Below are positions 45,684-55,708 of a stretch of 64,000 nt of DNA, piece by piece. The DNA is from Sediminibacterium sp. (lineage in GTDB: Bacteria; Bacteroidota; Bacteroidia; Chitinophagales; Chitinophagaceae). Numbering within the stretch: position 1 is the first letter of the stretch; each line of letters begins with the position of its first letter. The stretch lies in assembly GCF_019264485.1 (NCBI RefSeq), contig NZ_JAHVAA010000015.1:204650-268649 (forward strand), written 5' to 3'. The translations under genes and the position numbers were made by a program. Under the pieces are notes generated by a model. That model ran no database searches. It was not told the DNA's origin and saw only the letters and a program-made list of their open reading frames with translations.

Positions 45684-45777
45684 AATTTGAAAATTTGAAA
45701 ATTTGAAAATTTGAAAATGGTTGGATTATTCCTGGCTCATTGAAATTTGATTTTCAAATTGCCACATTTTCAAATTA
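45684..45777. repeat. AATTTGAAAATTTG inverted repeat between rpsC and rplP
   Basis: Four tandem 8-bp GAAAATTT units at 45684-45718 face TTTTCAAATT units at 45749-45777; the last units run into the rpsC stop codon. Confidence 0.8.
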
Positions 45778-46578
45778 TCTTCTATTGTCTCTTCCGCCTC
45801 CGCCACGGTTATCTCTTCTGTCTCCACCGCCGCTACGTCCACCGCGGTCATCTCTTCTGTCGCCACCACGTCCGCCACGGTCATCACCACTTCTTCTTTC
45901 GCTCATATCATTCTTTCCACCTACGAAGTTGGGGTTCAGTTCACGTTTACCGAGTACTTCGCCTTTACAGATCCATACTTTGATACCGATTTTACCATAT
46001 ACGGTTTGAGCATATACGTTTGCATAATCGATATCCATACGGAAAGTATGCAGGGGCACACGACCTTGTTTGAATTCTTCGCTACGCGCAATCTCAGCAC
46101 CGCCCAAACGACCACTCAGTTTAATTTTGATACCTTCAGCACCCATACGGAGTGTAGAAGCAATCGCCATTTTGGTAGCACGTTTGAAATTGATACGGTT
46201 TTCGATCTGACGAGCGATGGTATCACCAACAATATTTGCATCCAGTTCCGGACGACGGATCTCAAGAATATTGATCTGCACATCTTCCTTACCGGTTAAT
46301 TTCTTCAATTCTTCTTTGATACGGTCTACTTCTCCACCACCTTTACCGATAATAATACCTGGTTTAGATGTGTGAATAGTAACGATCAGCTTACCCAGGG
46401 TACGCTCTATTACAATTTTGGCAATACCGCCCTTGTTGATACGGGCGTTCAGGTAAGTACGGATTTTATGATCCTCAATTAACTTGGAGGCATAATCTTT
46501 CTTGCTGCCATACCAGTTACTTTCCCATCCGCGGATGATACCTAACCTGTTACCAATTGGATTTGCTTTCTGACCCAT
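45775..46578 (-). CDS. rpsC: 30S ribosomal protein S3 with an Arg/Gly-rich tail
   Basis: A 267-residue S3: KH domain with [20 protein letters not shown] at about residues 75-95, then the C-terminal domain ([41 protein letters not shown]). It forms part of the mRNA entry site and helicase. After about residue 222 it carries some 45 residues of GDDRGG, GGDRRDD and GGGDRRDN repeats, longer than the core protein needs; RGG-type tails often bind RNA. Confidence 0.96.
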   Translation of the reverse strand: MGQKANPIGNRLGIIRGWESNWYGSKKDYASKLIEDHKIRTYLNARINKGGIAKIVIERTLGKLIVTIHTSKPGIIIGKGGGEVDRIKEELKKLTGKEDVQINILEIRRPELDANIVGDTIARQIENRINFKRATKMAIASTLRMGAEGIKIKLSGRLGGAEIARSEEFKQGRVPLHTFRMDIDYANVYAQTVYGKIGIKVWICKGEVLGKRELNPNFVGGKNDMSERRSGDDRGGRGGDRRDDRGGRSGGGDRRDNRGGGGRDNRR

Positions 46579-46593
46579 ATAGTGGTTTTACAA

Positions 46594-46938
46594 TTAGTTT
46601 TTAGAATCTACGATTAATGTTACATGGTTACTGCGTTTACGTACCCTGTAGCCACGGCCCTGGGGTGCAGGACGCATACGCTTAAGTACACGGCCACCGT
46701 CAACGAATACAGTTTTTACCACCAGGCTGCTGTCTGCTGCGCTGGCGCCATTGTTTTTCTGCTCCCAGTTGCTGATAGCACTCTTCAGCAATTTTGCCAG
46801 GGGCACAGCATTGTGCTGTGGGTGGTGTTCGAGAATGGCCAAGGCCTTCTCTACTTCCATTCCACGGATCACATCAGCCAGCAAACGCATTTTGCGCGGC
46901 CCTGTAGGATAATTGTTCAGTTTAGCTACTGCTTCCAT
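46594..46938 (-). CDS. rplV: 50S ribosomal protein L22
   Basis: A 114-residue protein ([20 protein letters not shown] start; [33 protein letters not shown] for the extended hairpin lining the exit tunnel). Start 46938 gives the usual N-terminus; the frame is open to 46986. Confidence 0.94.
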   Translation of the reverse strand: MEAVAKLNNYPTGPRKMRLLADVIRGMEVEKALAILEHHPQHNAVPLAKLLKSAISNWEQKNNGASAADSSLVVKTVFVDGGRVLKRMRPAPQGRGYRVRKRSNHVTLIVDSKN

Positions 46939-47008
46939 TTCTTTATTGGTTTCTGATCCTGACCCGGTTCTGCTATCCGCTATCAACCATTGGCCCCGGA
47001 CCTAATTA

Positions 47009-47278
47009 TTACTTTTTAGTTCCTGCGTGTCCTCTGAAGTTGCGTGTAGGAGCAAATTCACCTAATTTATGTCCAACCATGAACTCGGTTACATAAACAG
47101 GGATGAACTTATTTCCATTGTGCACTGCAAAAGTGTGCCCAACGAAATCTGGCGTAATGGTACTGCGACGGCTCCAGGTTTTAATAACACCCTTCTTTGT
47201 TTTACCATCATTCATACCTTCTACTTTGCCTTCTAAGTTGGCATCTACGTAAGGACCTTTTTTAATCGAACGACCCAT
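47009..47278 (-). CDS. rpsS: 30S ribosomal protein S19
   Basis: An 89-residue protein ([15 protein letters not shown] start; [39 protein letters not shown]). Normal length and place between rplB and rplV. Confidence 0.97.
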   Translation of the reverse strand: MGRSIKKGPYVDANLEGKVEGMNDGKTKKGVIKTWSRRSTITPDFVGHTFAVHNGNKFIPVYVTEFMVGHKLGEFAPTRNFRGHAGTKK

Positions 47279-47289
47279 AGTAATGAGTT

Positions 47290-47389
47290 AATTTGAAAAT
47301 TTGAAAATTTGAAAATTTGAAAATGGTTTTGTGTGAACTGAAAATCCGGATCTTTCATTTCCAAATTTTCAAATCAGCACATTTTCAAA
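47290..47389. repeat. AATTTGAAAATTTG inverted repeat between rplB and rpsS
   Basis: Four tandem GAAAATTT units (47290-47324) face CAAATTTTCAAAT at 47362-47374 and ATTTTCAAAT at about 47381-47390. Third copy of this family inside the ribosomal cluster. Confidence 0.8.
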
Positions 47390-48229
47390 TTATTTTGCTA
47401 ATTTTTTTCCGTCTCTTCTCTGGATAATCAGTTTATCGCTTGATTTTCCTTTGGTACGTGTTTTCTCACCTTTTGCATACTTACCTGTTCTGCTGCGTGG
47501 GTGACCACCTGAAGCCTTACCTTCACCACCACCCATCGGGTGATCTACCGGGTTCATCGCAACACCACGTACACGTGGGCGGATACCTTTCCAACGGTTT
47601 TTACCCGCTTTACCTGCAGTTTCGAGGTTATGATCGCTATTTGATACCACACCTACAGTTGCATAACAGTTGATTAATACTTTACGCAATTCGCCAGAAG
47701 GCATTTTTAATACTGCGTATTTCTCTTCTTTGTTCGCTAACTGTGCAGAAGCACCAGCACTTCTTACCATTTTACCACCCTGACCAGGCTGTAATTCGAT
47801 GTTGTGAATCATGGTACCCAGTGGCATATTTTTCATAGCCAGTGCATTACCAATTTCAGGAGCCACTTCATCACCTGCAATTACATTTGCACCCACCTGT
47901 AAACCTTGTGGAGCAATGATGTATCTTTTCTCACCATCTGTATATTGCAACAGGGCGATAAATGCAGTACGGTTTGGATCGTATTCAATTGATACTACTG
48001 TAGCAGCAATATCTCTTTTGTTTCTTTTGAAATCGATGATACGGTAGTGTTGTTTGCTACCACCACCCATATAACGCATTGCGCGGCGACCCTGGAAATT
48101 ACGTCCAGCAGTCTTTTTTTGAGGCTCCAATAAGCTCTTTTCAGGCTTGTTGGTAGTGATCTCAGCATAAGCGTTTCCGATTCTCCAGCGTGTGCCGGCT
48201 GTCATCGGTTTGTACTTCTTAAGTGCCAT
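47390..48229 (-). CDS. rplB: 50S ribosomal protein L2
   Basis: A 279-residue protein needed for peptidyl transferase function ([60 protein letters not shown] with the conserved His that contacts the catalytic centre). Normal length. The upstream spacer (48230-48346) holds the palindrome GGTAGTT-G-AACTACC. Confidence 0.97.
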   Translation of the reverse strand: MALKKYKPMTAGTRWRIGNAYAEITTNKPEKSLLEPQKKTAGRNFQGRRAMRYMGGGSKQHYRIIDFKRNKRDIAATVVSIEYDPNRTAFIALLQYTDGEKRYIIAPQGLQVGANVIAGDEVAPEIGNALAMKNMPLGTMIHNIELQPGQGGKMVRSAGASAQLANKEEKYAVLKMPSGELRKVLINCYATVGVVSNSDHNLETAGKAGKNRWKGIRPRVRGVAMNPVDHPMGGGEGKASGGHPRSRTGKYAKGEKTRTKGKSSDKLIIQRRDGKKLAK

Positions 48230-48346
48230 TTTTCTTTCTTTTTCCCCGACCCCTAAAGGGGACCAGATTTTGTTTTTAAATCAACTTTTGCGGTAGTTGA
48301 ACTACCATACTTTATCATTCTACCTCATGCCCCCTTCAGGGCTGGG

Positions 48347-48646
48347 TTAAATGTTTGCGTACAGATCAATTGCTTCTCCTTCGGCTACGGTTACGAATGC
48401 TTTTTTATAAGCAGGTTTCGCACCCTGGATAAAACCGGCTTTGGTATAGCGGGTTTTATTTTTGCCCGGAGCAACTGCAGTATTCACATCAATTACATTC
48501 ACACCATAGAATTCTTCTACTGCTTTTTTGATCTCGAGTTTGTTCGCCTTACGGTTTACTTTGAAAGCATATCTTCTCAGCTTTTCCTGCTGTGCATTGG
48601 CTTTCTCGGTTAAAATAGGCTTTACTAATACTTCACTCAGTTTCAT
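48347..48646 (-). CDS. rplW: 50S ribosomal protein L23
   Basis: A 99-residue exit-site protein that docks trigger factor and SRP (VLVKPILTEKANAQQEKLRR; FKVNRKANKLEIKKAVEEFY). Between rplD and rplB. Confidence 0.96.
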   Translation of the reverse strand: MKLSEVLVKPILTEKANAQQEKLRRYAFKVNRKANKLEIKKAVEEFYGVNVIDVNTAVAPGKNKTRYTKAGFIQGAKPAYKKAFVTVAEGEAIDLYANI

Positions 48647-48675
48647 TGTATTTCGGTTGAAACGTTTCTAATTGA

Positions 48676-49308
48676 TTAAGCTACTGCCTCTTCTTCTGCG
48701 AAGATTTTGGCGGTATTTTCTGTGATTACCAGTACATCTGCATTCATGATTTCATAAGTGTTGATGTCGGCCAACAAAGTGCTGGCAACATTTGGCACAT
48801 TACGGGTGCTCAGGTACAGGTTATCATTGTATTCTGGCAATACTACCAGTGTTTTTTTATCTGCAATATTCAGGTTCTTCATCACTTCAACCAGTTGCTT
48901 GGTTTTTGGTGCTTCCATCTGAATATCTTCTACTACTACGATAGCACTTTCTTTTGCTTTGTAGCTCAGTGCAGAAATCTTCGCCAGATCTTTCACCTTA
49001 CGGTTCAATTTGAAATCGTAAGCGTGGGGCTTTGGTCCGAAAATGGTACCACCACCTTTATACAAGGGGTTACGGATATTACCTTTTCGTGAACCACCGG
49101 TACCTTTTTGTTTGTGCAGCTTACGGCTGGCACCCTGTACTTCAGCACGGGTTTTTACTTTATGGGTACCCTGACGGCCTGCAGCCAGGTATTGTTTTAC
49201 AGCCAGGTAGATCACATGATCATTTGGCTCGATACCGAAAACCTCTGCCGGTAATTCTACCGTTCTGCCTGTTTTCTGTCCTTTTATATTTAATACATCT
49301 ACTTGCAT
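48676..49308 (-). CDS. rplD: 50S ribosomal protein L4
   Basis: A 210-residue protein with the basic exit-tunnel loop (GASRKLHKQKGTGGSRKGNIRNP in two conserved parts; GTIFGPKPHAYDFKLNRKVK). In enterobacteria L4 represses its own S10 operon; no such leader is visible here because the rpsJ leader is very short. Lies 21 bases after rplC. Confidence 0.96.
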   Translation of the reverse strand: MQVDVLNIKGQKTGRTVELPAEVFGIEPNDHVIYLAVKQYLAAGRQGTHKVKTRAEVQGASRKLHKQKGTGGSRKGNIRNPLYKGGGTIFGPKPHAYDFKLNRKVKDLAKISALSYKAKESAIVVVEDIQMEAPKTKQLVEVMKNLNIADKKTLVVLPEYNDNLYLSTRNVPNVASTLLADINTYEIMNADVLVITENTAKIFAEEEAVA

Positions 49309-49329
49309 GTCAATTCAATTAAGGTGTGA

Positions 49330-49947
49330 TTACTTCTGGATTAAAACGATTGAACCGTTATGACCAGGAACAGATCCGCTGATCAGGATATAGTTCTTTT
49401 CAGGGAAAATCTTTACGACTTTCAGACCCTTCATTTTCACCCTGTCTCCACCCATACGACCGGCCATTCTCATGCCCTTGAATACGCGTGAAGGATATGA
49501 TGATCCACCGATAGAACCTGGAGCACGCTGACGATCGTGCTGGCCGTGTGATTGCTCACCCACACCAGAGAAGCCATGACGTTTTACAACACCCTGGAAA
49601 CCTTTACCCTTGGTAGTACCCACTACTTCAACGCTTTCGCCTTCAGCGAAAATGTCTACAGTAACAGTTTCTCCCAATGCTTTTTCTATGGAATAATTAC
49701 GGAATTCTTTTACGAATTTTTTGGCGGCGGTCTGAGCTTTTGCGAAGTGATTCAACTCAGCTTTAGTGGAGTGCTTTTCTTTTTTGTCGCCAAATGCCAA
49801 CTGAAGAGCGGTGTAACCATCAGCATCCTGGGTTTTCACCTGTGTTACGGTACATGGACCAGCTTCAATGATGGTACAAGCTGTTTGCTTGCCATCGGCC
49901 GAGAAGATGCTGGTCATCCCGATTTTTTTACCAATAATACCTTTCAT
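49330..49947 (-). CDS. rplC: 50S ribosomal protein L3
   Basis: A 205-residue protein ([20 protein letters not shown] start; [40 protein letters not shown]). Normal length. Preceded by an unusual 320-base spacer after rpsJ. Confidence 0.97.
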   Translation of the reverse strand: MKGIIGKKIGMTSIFSADGKQTACTIIEAGPCTVTQVKTQDADGYTALQLAFGDKKEKHSTKAELNHFAKAQTAAKKFVKEFRNYSIEKALGETVTVDIFAEGESVEVVGTTKGKGFQGVVKRHGFSGVGEQSHGQHDRQRAPGSIGGSSYPSRVFKGMRMAGRMGGDRVKMKGLKVVKIFPEKNYILISGSVPGHNGSIVLIQK

Positions 49948-50267
49948 CGTTTTTGCGGTTTATGCCCCGCAAGGTTAAAGAGGACATCCCACCGATGAAG
50001 CGGGATTCAATCCTTGTTTGCTGCCGACCTTTTCCGTTGTTTCCCGATATAATCGGGAGAGGAAGTACCGGAAGTAAACAAACCTCGAAGGGCCTGTTTA
50101 TATGTATGATCGCTGATGTCAGATGTCTGATTTGAAATCAGTCTCCAACTCTTTGACCGTTTATTTATTCAGAGCTGCTTTCTTCCCTACTTAAAGTGGG
50201 AGTTGGCAGATGATTAATTTTTAAGAACTAATGCTCGTGGCTCAAAGCCCGTAGCTTGCTGCTTTTA
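49948..50267. other. 320-base spacer between rpsJ and rplC
   Basis: No gene is seen. It holds several short inverted repeats: CCCGATATAATCGGG at about 50043-50057, TTGTTTGC/GTAAACAA arms around it, and GATGTCAGATGTCTGATTTG-type words at about 50115-50140 that match the dnaJ-grpE hairpin family, plus GCTCGTGGCTC/GCTTGCTGC words near rpsJ. Such a long gap at this position is uncommon; it could hold a second promoter or processing sites. Confidence 0.6.
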
Positions 50268-50573
50268 TCAAGCTTTGATCTCAACTTCAACACCAGAAGG
50301 CAGATCCAGTTTACTCAGTGCATCTACAGTTCTTGAAGAAGAAGTATAGATGTCGAGCAAACGCTTGTGAGTAGCCAGTTGAAACTGCTCACGGCTCTTC
50401 TTATTTACGTGTGGTGAACGTAGCACAGTAAAAATTCTCTTGTGTGTAGGCAAGGGAATTGGACCAGTTACTACGGCACCTGTACTGCGTACAGTTTTTA
50501 CGATCTTCTCAGCAGATTTATCTACCAGATTATGATCGTAAGATTGTAATTTGATTCTGATTCGTTGAGACAT
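50268..50573 (-). CDS. rpsJ: 30S ribosomal protein S10
   Basis: A 101-residue protein ([56 protein letters not shown]), which also serves as NusE in antitermination. Start 50573 gives the standard N-terminus; the frame extends to 50606 but that overlaps the promoter. It is the first gene of the cluster here, with its own promoter box 31 bases upstream. Confidence 0.96.
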   Translation of the reverse strand: MSQRIRIKLQSYDHNLVDKSAEKIVKTVRSTGAVVTGPIPLPTHKRIFTVLRSPHVNKKSREQFQLATHKRLLDIYTSSSRTVDALSKLDLPSGVEVEIKA

Positions 50574-50603
50574 AGTCGAAACCCAATTTTCGTATTGGGG
50601 TTG

Positions 50604-50611
50604 CAAAGGTA
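50604..50611 (-). promoter_or_regulatory. -7 box TACCTTTG for the S10 cluster
   Basis: Perfect TAnnTTTG on the minus strand. The leader would be only about 25 bases and contains a small stem (CCCAAT/ATTGGG at about 50583-50600) directly before the rpsJ start. Confidence 0.6.
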
Positions 50612-50713
50612 GGGGTCTGTGTTGGAATGGTCAAGAAATTTGAAAAGATTTTTAATAAAAAGAGGTTTTTTGTCGTTTCATAGACTGGAAAGTACGCCAG
50701 ATGGGTAGTGAGT

Positions 50714-50751
50714 AGTCAGTAGTGAGTACATTCACCCACTCACTACTGACT
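50714..50751. repeat. 14-bp inverted repeat of AGTAGTGAGT words upstream of the ligase gene
   Basis: AGTCAGTAGTGAGT (50714-50727) pairs with its exact complement at 50738-50751 around a 10-base loop. It is the third locus of this word family, here between divergent rpsJ and the O-antigen-ligase-like gene. Confidence 0.85.
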
Positions 50752-50798
50752 GTATCACTTTCCTAAATTCATTAATTTCACGGTATTCAATTGTAACT

Positions 50799-53288
50799 AT
50801 GGCCCGGAAGAAACCTGCCTACCCTACCCAGGTTCAGCAAACTGCTGAAAAAAATGCGACTACACATCTGAAAAATACTACTAAGATCGCCTGGATTCCT
50901 TTCCTGATCCTTGTTTTATACATGGGGGTCCATTTTGTTCCGAATATGGATGCCATAGATGTAATGGGCCCACAATGGCTATACCTGTCTTTACTGGATA
51001 TTCTGGCATGCGGCTATATTTTAGCCAGAAAGGACCTGTATTTTGATAAAATACAGGTAATATTCAAACAGTTATTCTCAAAATTATTACTGGCTCTTTT
51101 TATTTTGGCTGGATTTTCCATCTTCTTTGCCATTAACCAGATTGAGAGCTGGGTTTGTTATGTTCGATTTATTGTTACCGTTATTGCTTTTTTTAATATT
51201 TCGGTGCTTTTTCAAGGTAATCAAAACCTGTTCAAGACAATTGCACAGATTTTGTCTGTTTTCCTGATGATTGAATCTGTTCAGTATTTTAATAAATTTT
51301 TCAACGGTCTGTCAGATACCCCCCTAGGGACACTCATTTACAACTTAAGCGGAAATACAGGTAATAAAAACATTTTTGCTGCAAGCATAGCCATCAAAAT
51401 CCCTTTTGTACTATATGTATTGTATTATTCGAAACTTGCCGAAAGAGTATTTCACCTGATAGCACTAACCTTGGGTATTGCCACGCTTTTTATGGCGAGT
51501 GCACGTGCATCTTATGTAAGTCTGATACTTGTTACCATTGCTTACGCTGGGTTTAGCGTGTTGCAATACATTAAAAATAGGGAGACCGAAAAATTGCTGT
51601 ACAGAATCGCTTATCTCCTTATACCCATATTGGCAGCGTATTTTATTGCACAAATAACATATACGCAAGCCACCACAATACAGGATAATAATAATAATAA
51701 TAATAATAATAATGCAAGCAGGTATGGTAATGTAGTGAGCAACTTCAGCTCTATTGCTCTGACTAACGATGCGTCGAGTTATCGTTTTAAATTATGGGAA
51801 CATGCGGCAGACTATATACTCAAAAACCCGATCATGGGTTGTGGCTATGGCAACTGGAAACTGGCTTCCATTCCCTATGAAAAAGAATATATTAATGATT
51901 TAAACGTGCCTGCGCATGCCCACAATGATTTTCTTGAGCATGCTGCCGAACTGGGATTGCCCGGCGGGCTTCTATACCTCTCACTATACTTCTGTTTATT
52001 CATTTTTACTTTGAGAACATGGCGATCGGCTGCAAGAGAAGAAACTAAACTAATTTCCCTGTTCTCCTTTTTTGCTTTATTGGTTTATGCGGTTGACGCA
52101 GGTTTGAACTTCCCCATTGAAAGAGCCATCATGCAGGTTTTCTTTGCCACGGTTTGCGCTTTTAATGTGGGAGCTTATATAATGGCAAAAAAACAAGTAG
52201 AAACAGCGGAAGTAAAAACCCCGGTCAGTTTATGGCATCCGCTGTATGGCATCATTACTATTTTAATGCTACTCCCGGCAACTTATGTTACCTACCTTAC
52301 TTATGTTTCTTTAAAGGCACAAATGAAAGTGGTGCCCGATCTTAAAAATGAACCCATGACCCTGCCACTCTCAGAAGTGACAAAACTATTCCCCCCTATT
52401 CCCAATCTTACTTCGTCTTCGCAACCCATCGAAGCCATTATTGGGAGATATTATTCAGAGAATAAAAAATACGATGAAGCATTGCGTTTATTAAGAAAAG
52501 CAATACCCTATAATCCGTATGTTTACTATAGTCATTTCTTGATGGCAAATGTTTTTTTCCTTACTGACAAACTCGACAGCGCAAAATATTATGCTGAAAC
52601 AGCTTATTATAACCGCCCAAGGGCCAATACCTATTATCAGACACTGATTGCTGTGCAGGCCAAAAGAAAAGATACTGCGGCTATAGGAAAAGCTTTTAGA
52701 ACGTATACACATTATAGAAATGAAGAGTTCCCCTGGCAAATATATCTACTGGGTATGCTCAATGCCTTACAAAGAGGTACACCGGAGCTTTTAAAGATGG
52801 CAGACAGCGCCCTCATTAAGTTTAAGCCACCTGCCAACAGCATACCCAATGCTGATTATCAGGCATTACTGAAAAGAAAAGAAGAGATTCAAAACAACAT
52901 GAATACAGTTGTCACCGGCAACACTTCACAAGATGACATCAACAGGGCTACAGCCGTTTACAATGAAGCGGTGGCTGCTTTTGGCAAAGGCGACAATGCA
53001 ACTGCAGCCAGAAAATTTGTAGCAGCCATTAATATCAGTCCTTTCAGCTATAGCATGTTCGAAAATGCAGGCATCTGTTACTATAACCTGAAAGAGTATA
53101 AAAAAGCTGTTTATTATTTCGACAAAGTAATTGCCATGAAAGTTACCAATGATGGTAAATCTGAATTTTTTAAAGGTGCCAGTCTTATTAACTCTGGCGA
53201 TAAAGAAAATGGCTGTAGAGCCATGCAGGTAGCTGTTGCTAAGAAATATCCTGGTGCTGCTGATATATTGGCGCAGTATTGTAAATAG
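50799..53288 (+). CDS. O-antigen ligase-like membrane protein with TPR tail
   Basis: An 829-residue protein. The first about 500 residues hold some 11-12 membrane helices and the Wzy_C/O-antigen ligase signature in a periplasmic loop (FKLWEHAADYILKNPIMGCG; HAHNDFLEHAAELGLPGG with the catalytic-loop His). The last about 300 residues are TPR-like helices (YDEALRLLRKAIPYNPYVYY; YKKAVYYFDKVIAM). It may polymerise or ligate surface glycans or glycosylate proteins. A tract of nine Asn is coded by (AAT)9. It sits on the opposite strand between rpsJ and fusA, which are adjacent in many genomes. Confidence 0.85.
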   Translation: MARKKPAYPTQVQQTAEKNATTHLKNTTKIAWIPFLILVLYMGVHFVPNMDAIDVMGPQWLYLSLLDILACGYILARKDLYFDKIQVIFKQLFSKLLLALFILAGFSIFFAINQIESWVCYVRFIVTVIAFFNISVLFQGNQNLFKTIAQILSVFLMIESVQYFNKFFNGLSDTPLGTLIYNLSGNTGNKNIFAASIAIKIPFVLYVLYYSKLAERVFHLIALTLGIATLFMASARASYVSLILVTIAYAGFSVLQYIKNRETEKLLYRIAYLLIPILAAYFIAQITYTQATTIQDNNNNNNNNNASRYGNVVSNFSSIALTNDASSYRFKLWEHAADYILKNPIMGCGYGNWKLASIPYEKEYINDLNVPAHAHNDFLEHAAELGLPGGLLYLSLYFCLFIFTLRTWRSAAREETKLISLFSFFALLVYAVDAGLNFPIERAIMQVFFATVCAFNVGAYIMAKKQVETAEVKTPVSLWHPLYGIITILMLLPATYVTYLTYVSLKAQMKVVPDLKNEPMTLPLSEVTKLFPPIPNLTSSSQPIEAIIGRYYSENKKYDEALRLLRKAIPYNPYVYYSHFLMANVFFLTDKLDSAKYYAETAYYNRPRANTYYQTLIAVQAKRKDTAAIGKAFRTYTHYRNEEFPWQIYLLGMLNALQRGTPELLKMADSALIKFKPPANSIPNADYQALLKRKEEIQNNMNTVVTGNTSQDDINRATAVYNEAVAAFGKGDNATAARKFVAAINISPFSYSMFENAGICYYNLKEYKKAVYYFDKVIAMKVTNDGKSEFFKGASLINSGDKENGCRAMQVAVAKKYPGAADILAQYCK
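51687..51713 (+). repeat. (AAT)9 trinucleotide repeat
   Basis: Nine pure AAT units inside the ligase-like gene encode Asn-9 in a loop. Gains or losses of units would stay in frame, so the tract length can vary without breaking the protein. Confidence 0.9.
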
Positions 53289-53291
53289 CGT

Positions 53292-53370
53292 AATGGTCAA
53301 TGGTCAATGGTCAATGGTCAATGGTCAATGGTCAATGGTCAATGTTCAATGGTCAATTGTCAATGGTCAA
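53292..53370. repeat. Tandem AATGGTC heptamers (about 11 copies)
   Basis: Seven perfect AATGGTC units followed by variants (AATGTTC, AATTGTC). Related words appear at about 41550-41580 in the rplR-rplF spacer. It lies four bases after the stop of the ligase-like gene. Confidence 0.9.
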
Positions 53371-53443
53371 TAAGGGAAACTTTGCTTTGATTGACGGTAT
53401 TGTATACTTGCAAAGTATTTTTTCATTCACCATTCACCATTTC

Positions 53444-53481
53444 ACAAAAAAAAGCCCCGACAAAATAAATTGCGGGGCTTT
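53444..53481 (-). terminator. Intrinsic terminator of fusA
   Basis: AAAGCCCCG (53451-53459) pairs with CGGGGCTTT (53473-53481); in the minus direction the stem is followed by a run of T. It lies 19 bases after the fusA stop and may also stop the ligase transcript coming the other way. Confidence 0.85.
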
Positions 53482-53499
53482 AAATTTATTGAACAAGGA

Positions 53500-55650
53500 T
53501 TACTCCTCGATCTTCACTTTTCCTTTGCTCTTTGCCATTACTTCTTCTGCAATATTGTTTGGCGCAGGAGAATAATGTGAGAACTCCATTGTTGAAGTGG
53601 CGCGGCCAGATGACAATGAACGGAGCTGGGTTACATAACCAAACATTTCGCTCAATGGCACTTTCGCCTTAATTACCTGGAGGTTGGCACGGCTGTCCAT
53701 ACCTTCCAGCATACCACGACGACGGTTCAGGTCACCTGTTACATCACCCATGTACTGATCTGGGGTTAACACCTCTACTTTCATGATTGGCTCAAGCAGT
53801 GTTGGTTTGGCTTTACGACCAGCTTCACGGAAACCAGATTTTGCACACAATTCAAATGACATTGAATCAGAATCCACGTCATGGTAACTTCCGTCAAACA
53901 CACGCACTTTCATGTTGTTTACAGGATAACCTGCCAACACACCGGTAGTCATTGCGGTTTCAAAACCTTTCTGAATGGCAGGGATAAATTCTTTTGGAAT
54001 AGATCCACCAAAAATATCATTCACAAACTGGAAATGTTTGCCTTCGTTTTCTTTCAGCCACTCTTCATCAGCAGGTCCGATGGCAAACTGGATATCAGCG
54101 AATTTACCGCGACCACCCGACTGCTTCTTCAGCACTTCACGGTGTTCGATGGTATTTCCGAAAGATTCTTTATAAGCAACCTGGGGAGCACCCTGGTTTA
54201 CTTCTACTTTAAACTCACGACGCATACGATCAATAATGATCTCCAGGTGTAATTCACCCATACCGCGAAGGATGGTCTGACCGGTATCTTCATCAGTATT
54301 AACACGTAATGTTGGATCTTCTTCTACCAGTTTGGCAATAGCCATACCCATTTTATCAACGTCGGCCTGTGTTTTAGGCTCAACCGCTACTGCGATTACA
54401 GGCTCAGGAATGAACATGTTTTCGAGTGTGATCGGATGGTTTTCATCGCAAAGGGTATCTCCGGTTTTGATTTCTTTAAAACCTACTGCTGCTGCAATAT
54501 CACCTGCTTCGATAAAATCGATCGGATTTTGTTTGTTGGCAAACATCTTCATGATACGGCTGATACGCTCTTTCTTTCCACTTCTTACGTTTAATACATA
54601 AGAACCGGCATCGAGGTGACCGCTATAACAACGGAAGAATGCCAGACGACCTACGAAAGGATCGGTCATAATTTTGAATGCCAGTGCAGAAAATGGTTCT
54701 TTTGCATTTGGCTTACGGGTAATGGTTTCACCTGTATCAGGATCAGTACCTACGGTATCTTCAATATCTACCGGAGAAGGCAGGTAACGACAAACAGCAT
54801 CCAATGCAGTTTGTACACCTTTGTTTTTGAAAGATGAACCACACATCATTGGAACGATGCTCAGATCGATACAGGCTTTACGGATAGCTTCGTGTACTTC
54901 GTCTTCAGAGATACTGTTTGGATCATCAAAGAATTTCTCCATCAGCGTATCATCATACTCAGCAACAGCTTCAATCAGGTTCTGTCTCCAGAATTCTACA
55001 TCTTCTTTCATATCGGCAGGTACGTCAATCTCATCGAAAGTCATACCTTCTGTTTCCATGTGCCAGATGATCCCTTTCATTTTGATCAGGTCAACTACAC
55101 CGGTAAAATTGTCTTCAGCACCAATGGGTAACTGCAGGGGAACTGCTTTTGCACCCAACATTTCCTTCACCTGATTTACCACCATGAGGAAGTCGGCACC
55201 GGCACGGTCCATTTTATTTACGAAACCGATACGTGGAACTTTGTAACGGTTAGCCTGACGCCATACAGTTTCAGACTGGGGCTCAACGCCATCCACAGCA
55301 GAGAAAAGGGCAATCAGACCATCCAGTACACGCATTGAACGTTCTACCTCAACGGTAAAGTCTACGTGACCCGGAGTATCAATGATATTAAAATAATAGT
55401 TTTTTGTGTTGGCATCTGCCTTACCTTTTACAGTAGGGAAGTTCCACTGACAGCTTACAGCAGCCGAAGTAATGGTGATACCTCTTTCTTTCTCCTGTTC
55501 CATCCAGTCTGTGGTAGCGGCACCATCGTGTACCTCTCCAATTTTATGAATCATACCTGTATAGCGCAGGATACGCTCGGTAGTGGTGGTTTTACCGGCA
55601 TCAATGTGTGCGGCAATACCGAAGTTGCGTTGAAATTTCAAGTCAGCCAT
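53500..55650 (-). CDS. fusA: Elongation factor G
   Basis: A 716-residue translocase GTPase. G1 is [15 protein letters not shown], switch [11 protein letters not shown], and the G4 motif NKMDRAG; domains II-V follow to the C-terminal [20 protein letters not shown]. Key residues are intact. rpsL and rpsG are not upstream; instead two FKBP genes are, and its own promoter box lies 59 bases before the start. Confidence 0.97.
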   Translation of the reverse strand: MADLKFQRNFGIAAHIDAGKTTTTERILRYTGMIHKIGEVHDGAATTDWMEQEKERGITITSAAVSCQWNFPTVKGKADANTKNYYFNIIDTPGHVDFTVEVERSMRVLDGLIALFSAVDGVEPQSETVWRQANRYKVPRIGFVNKMDRAGADFLMVVNQVKEMLGAKAVPLQLPIGAEDNFTGVVDLIKMKGIIWHMETEGMTFDEIDVPADMKEDVEFWRQNLIEAVAEYDDTLMEKFFDDPNSISEDEVHEAIRKACIDLSIVPMMCGSSFKNKGVQTALDAVCRYLPSPVDIEDTVGTDPDTGETITRKPNAKEPFSALAFKIMTDPFVGRLAFFRCYSGHLDAGSYVLNVRSGKKERISRIMKMFANKQNPIDFIEAGDIAAAVGFKEIKTGDTLCDENHPITLENMFIPEPVIAVAVEPKTQADVDKMGMAIAKLVEEDPTLRVNTDEDTGQTILRGMGELHLEIIIDRMRREFKVEVNQGAPQVAYKESFGNTIEHREVLKKQSGGRGKFADIQFAIGPADEEWLKENEGKHFQFVNDIFGGSIPKEFIPAIQKGFETAMTTGVLAGYPVNNMKVRVFDGSYHDVDSDSMSFELCAKSGFREAGRKAKPTLLEPIMKVEVLTPDQYMGDVTGDLNRRRGMLEGMDSRANLQVIKAKVPLSEMFGYVTQLRSLSSGRATSTMEFSHYSPAPNNIAEEVMAKSKGKVKIEE

Positions 55651-55708
55651 AAAAGTGCTTGTTTAAATATTTTTTTAACGGGAACACAGGCTCCCATTTT
55701 CGAGGCGG

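Noticed and set aside
53292..53370. Tandem repeat considered as a CRISPR array
   Set aside because: Units are 7 bp with no spacers and no cas genes are near.
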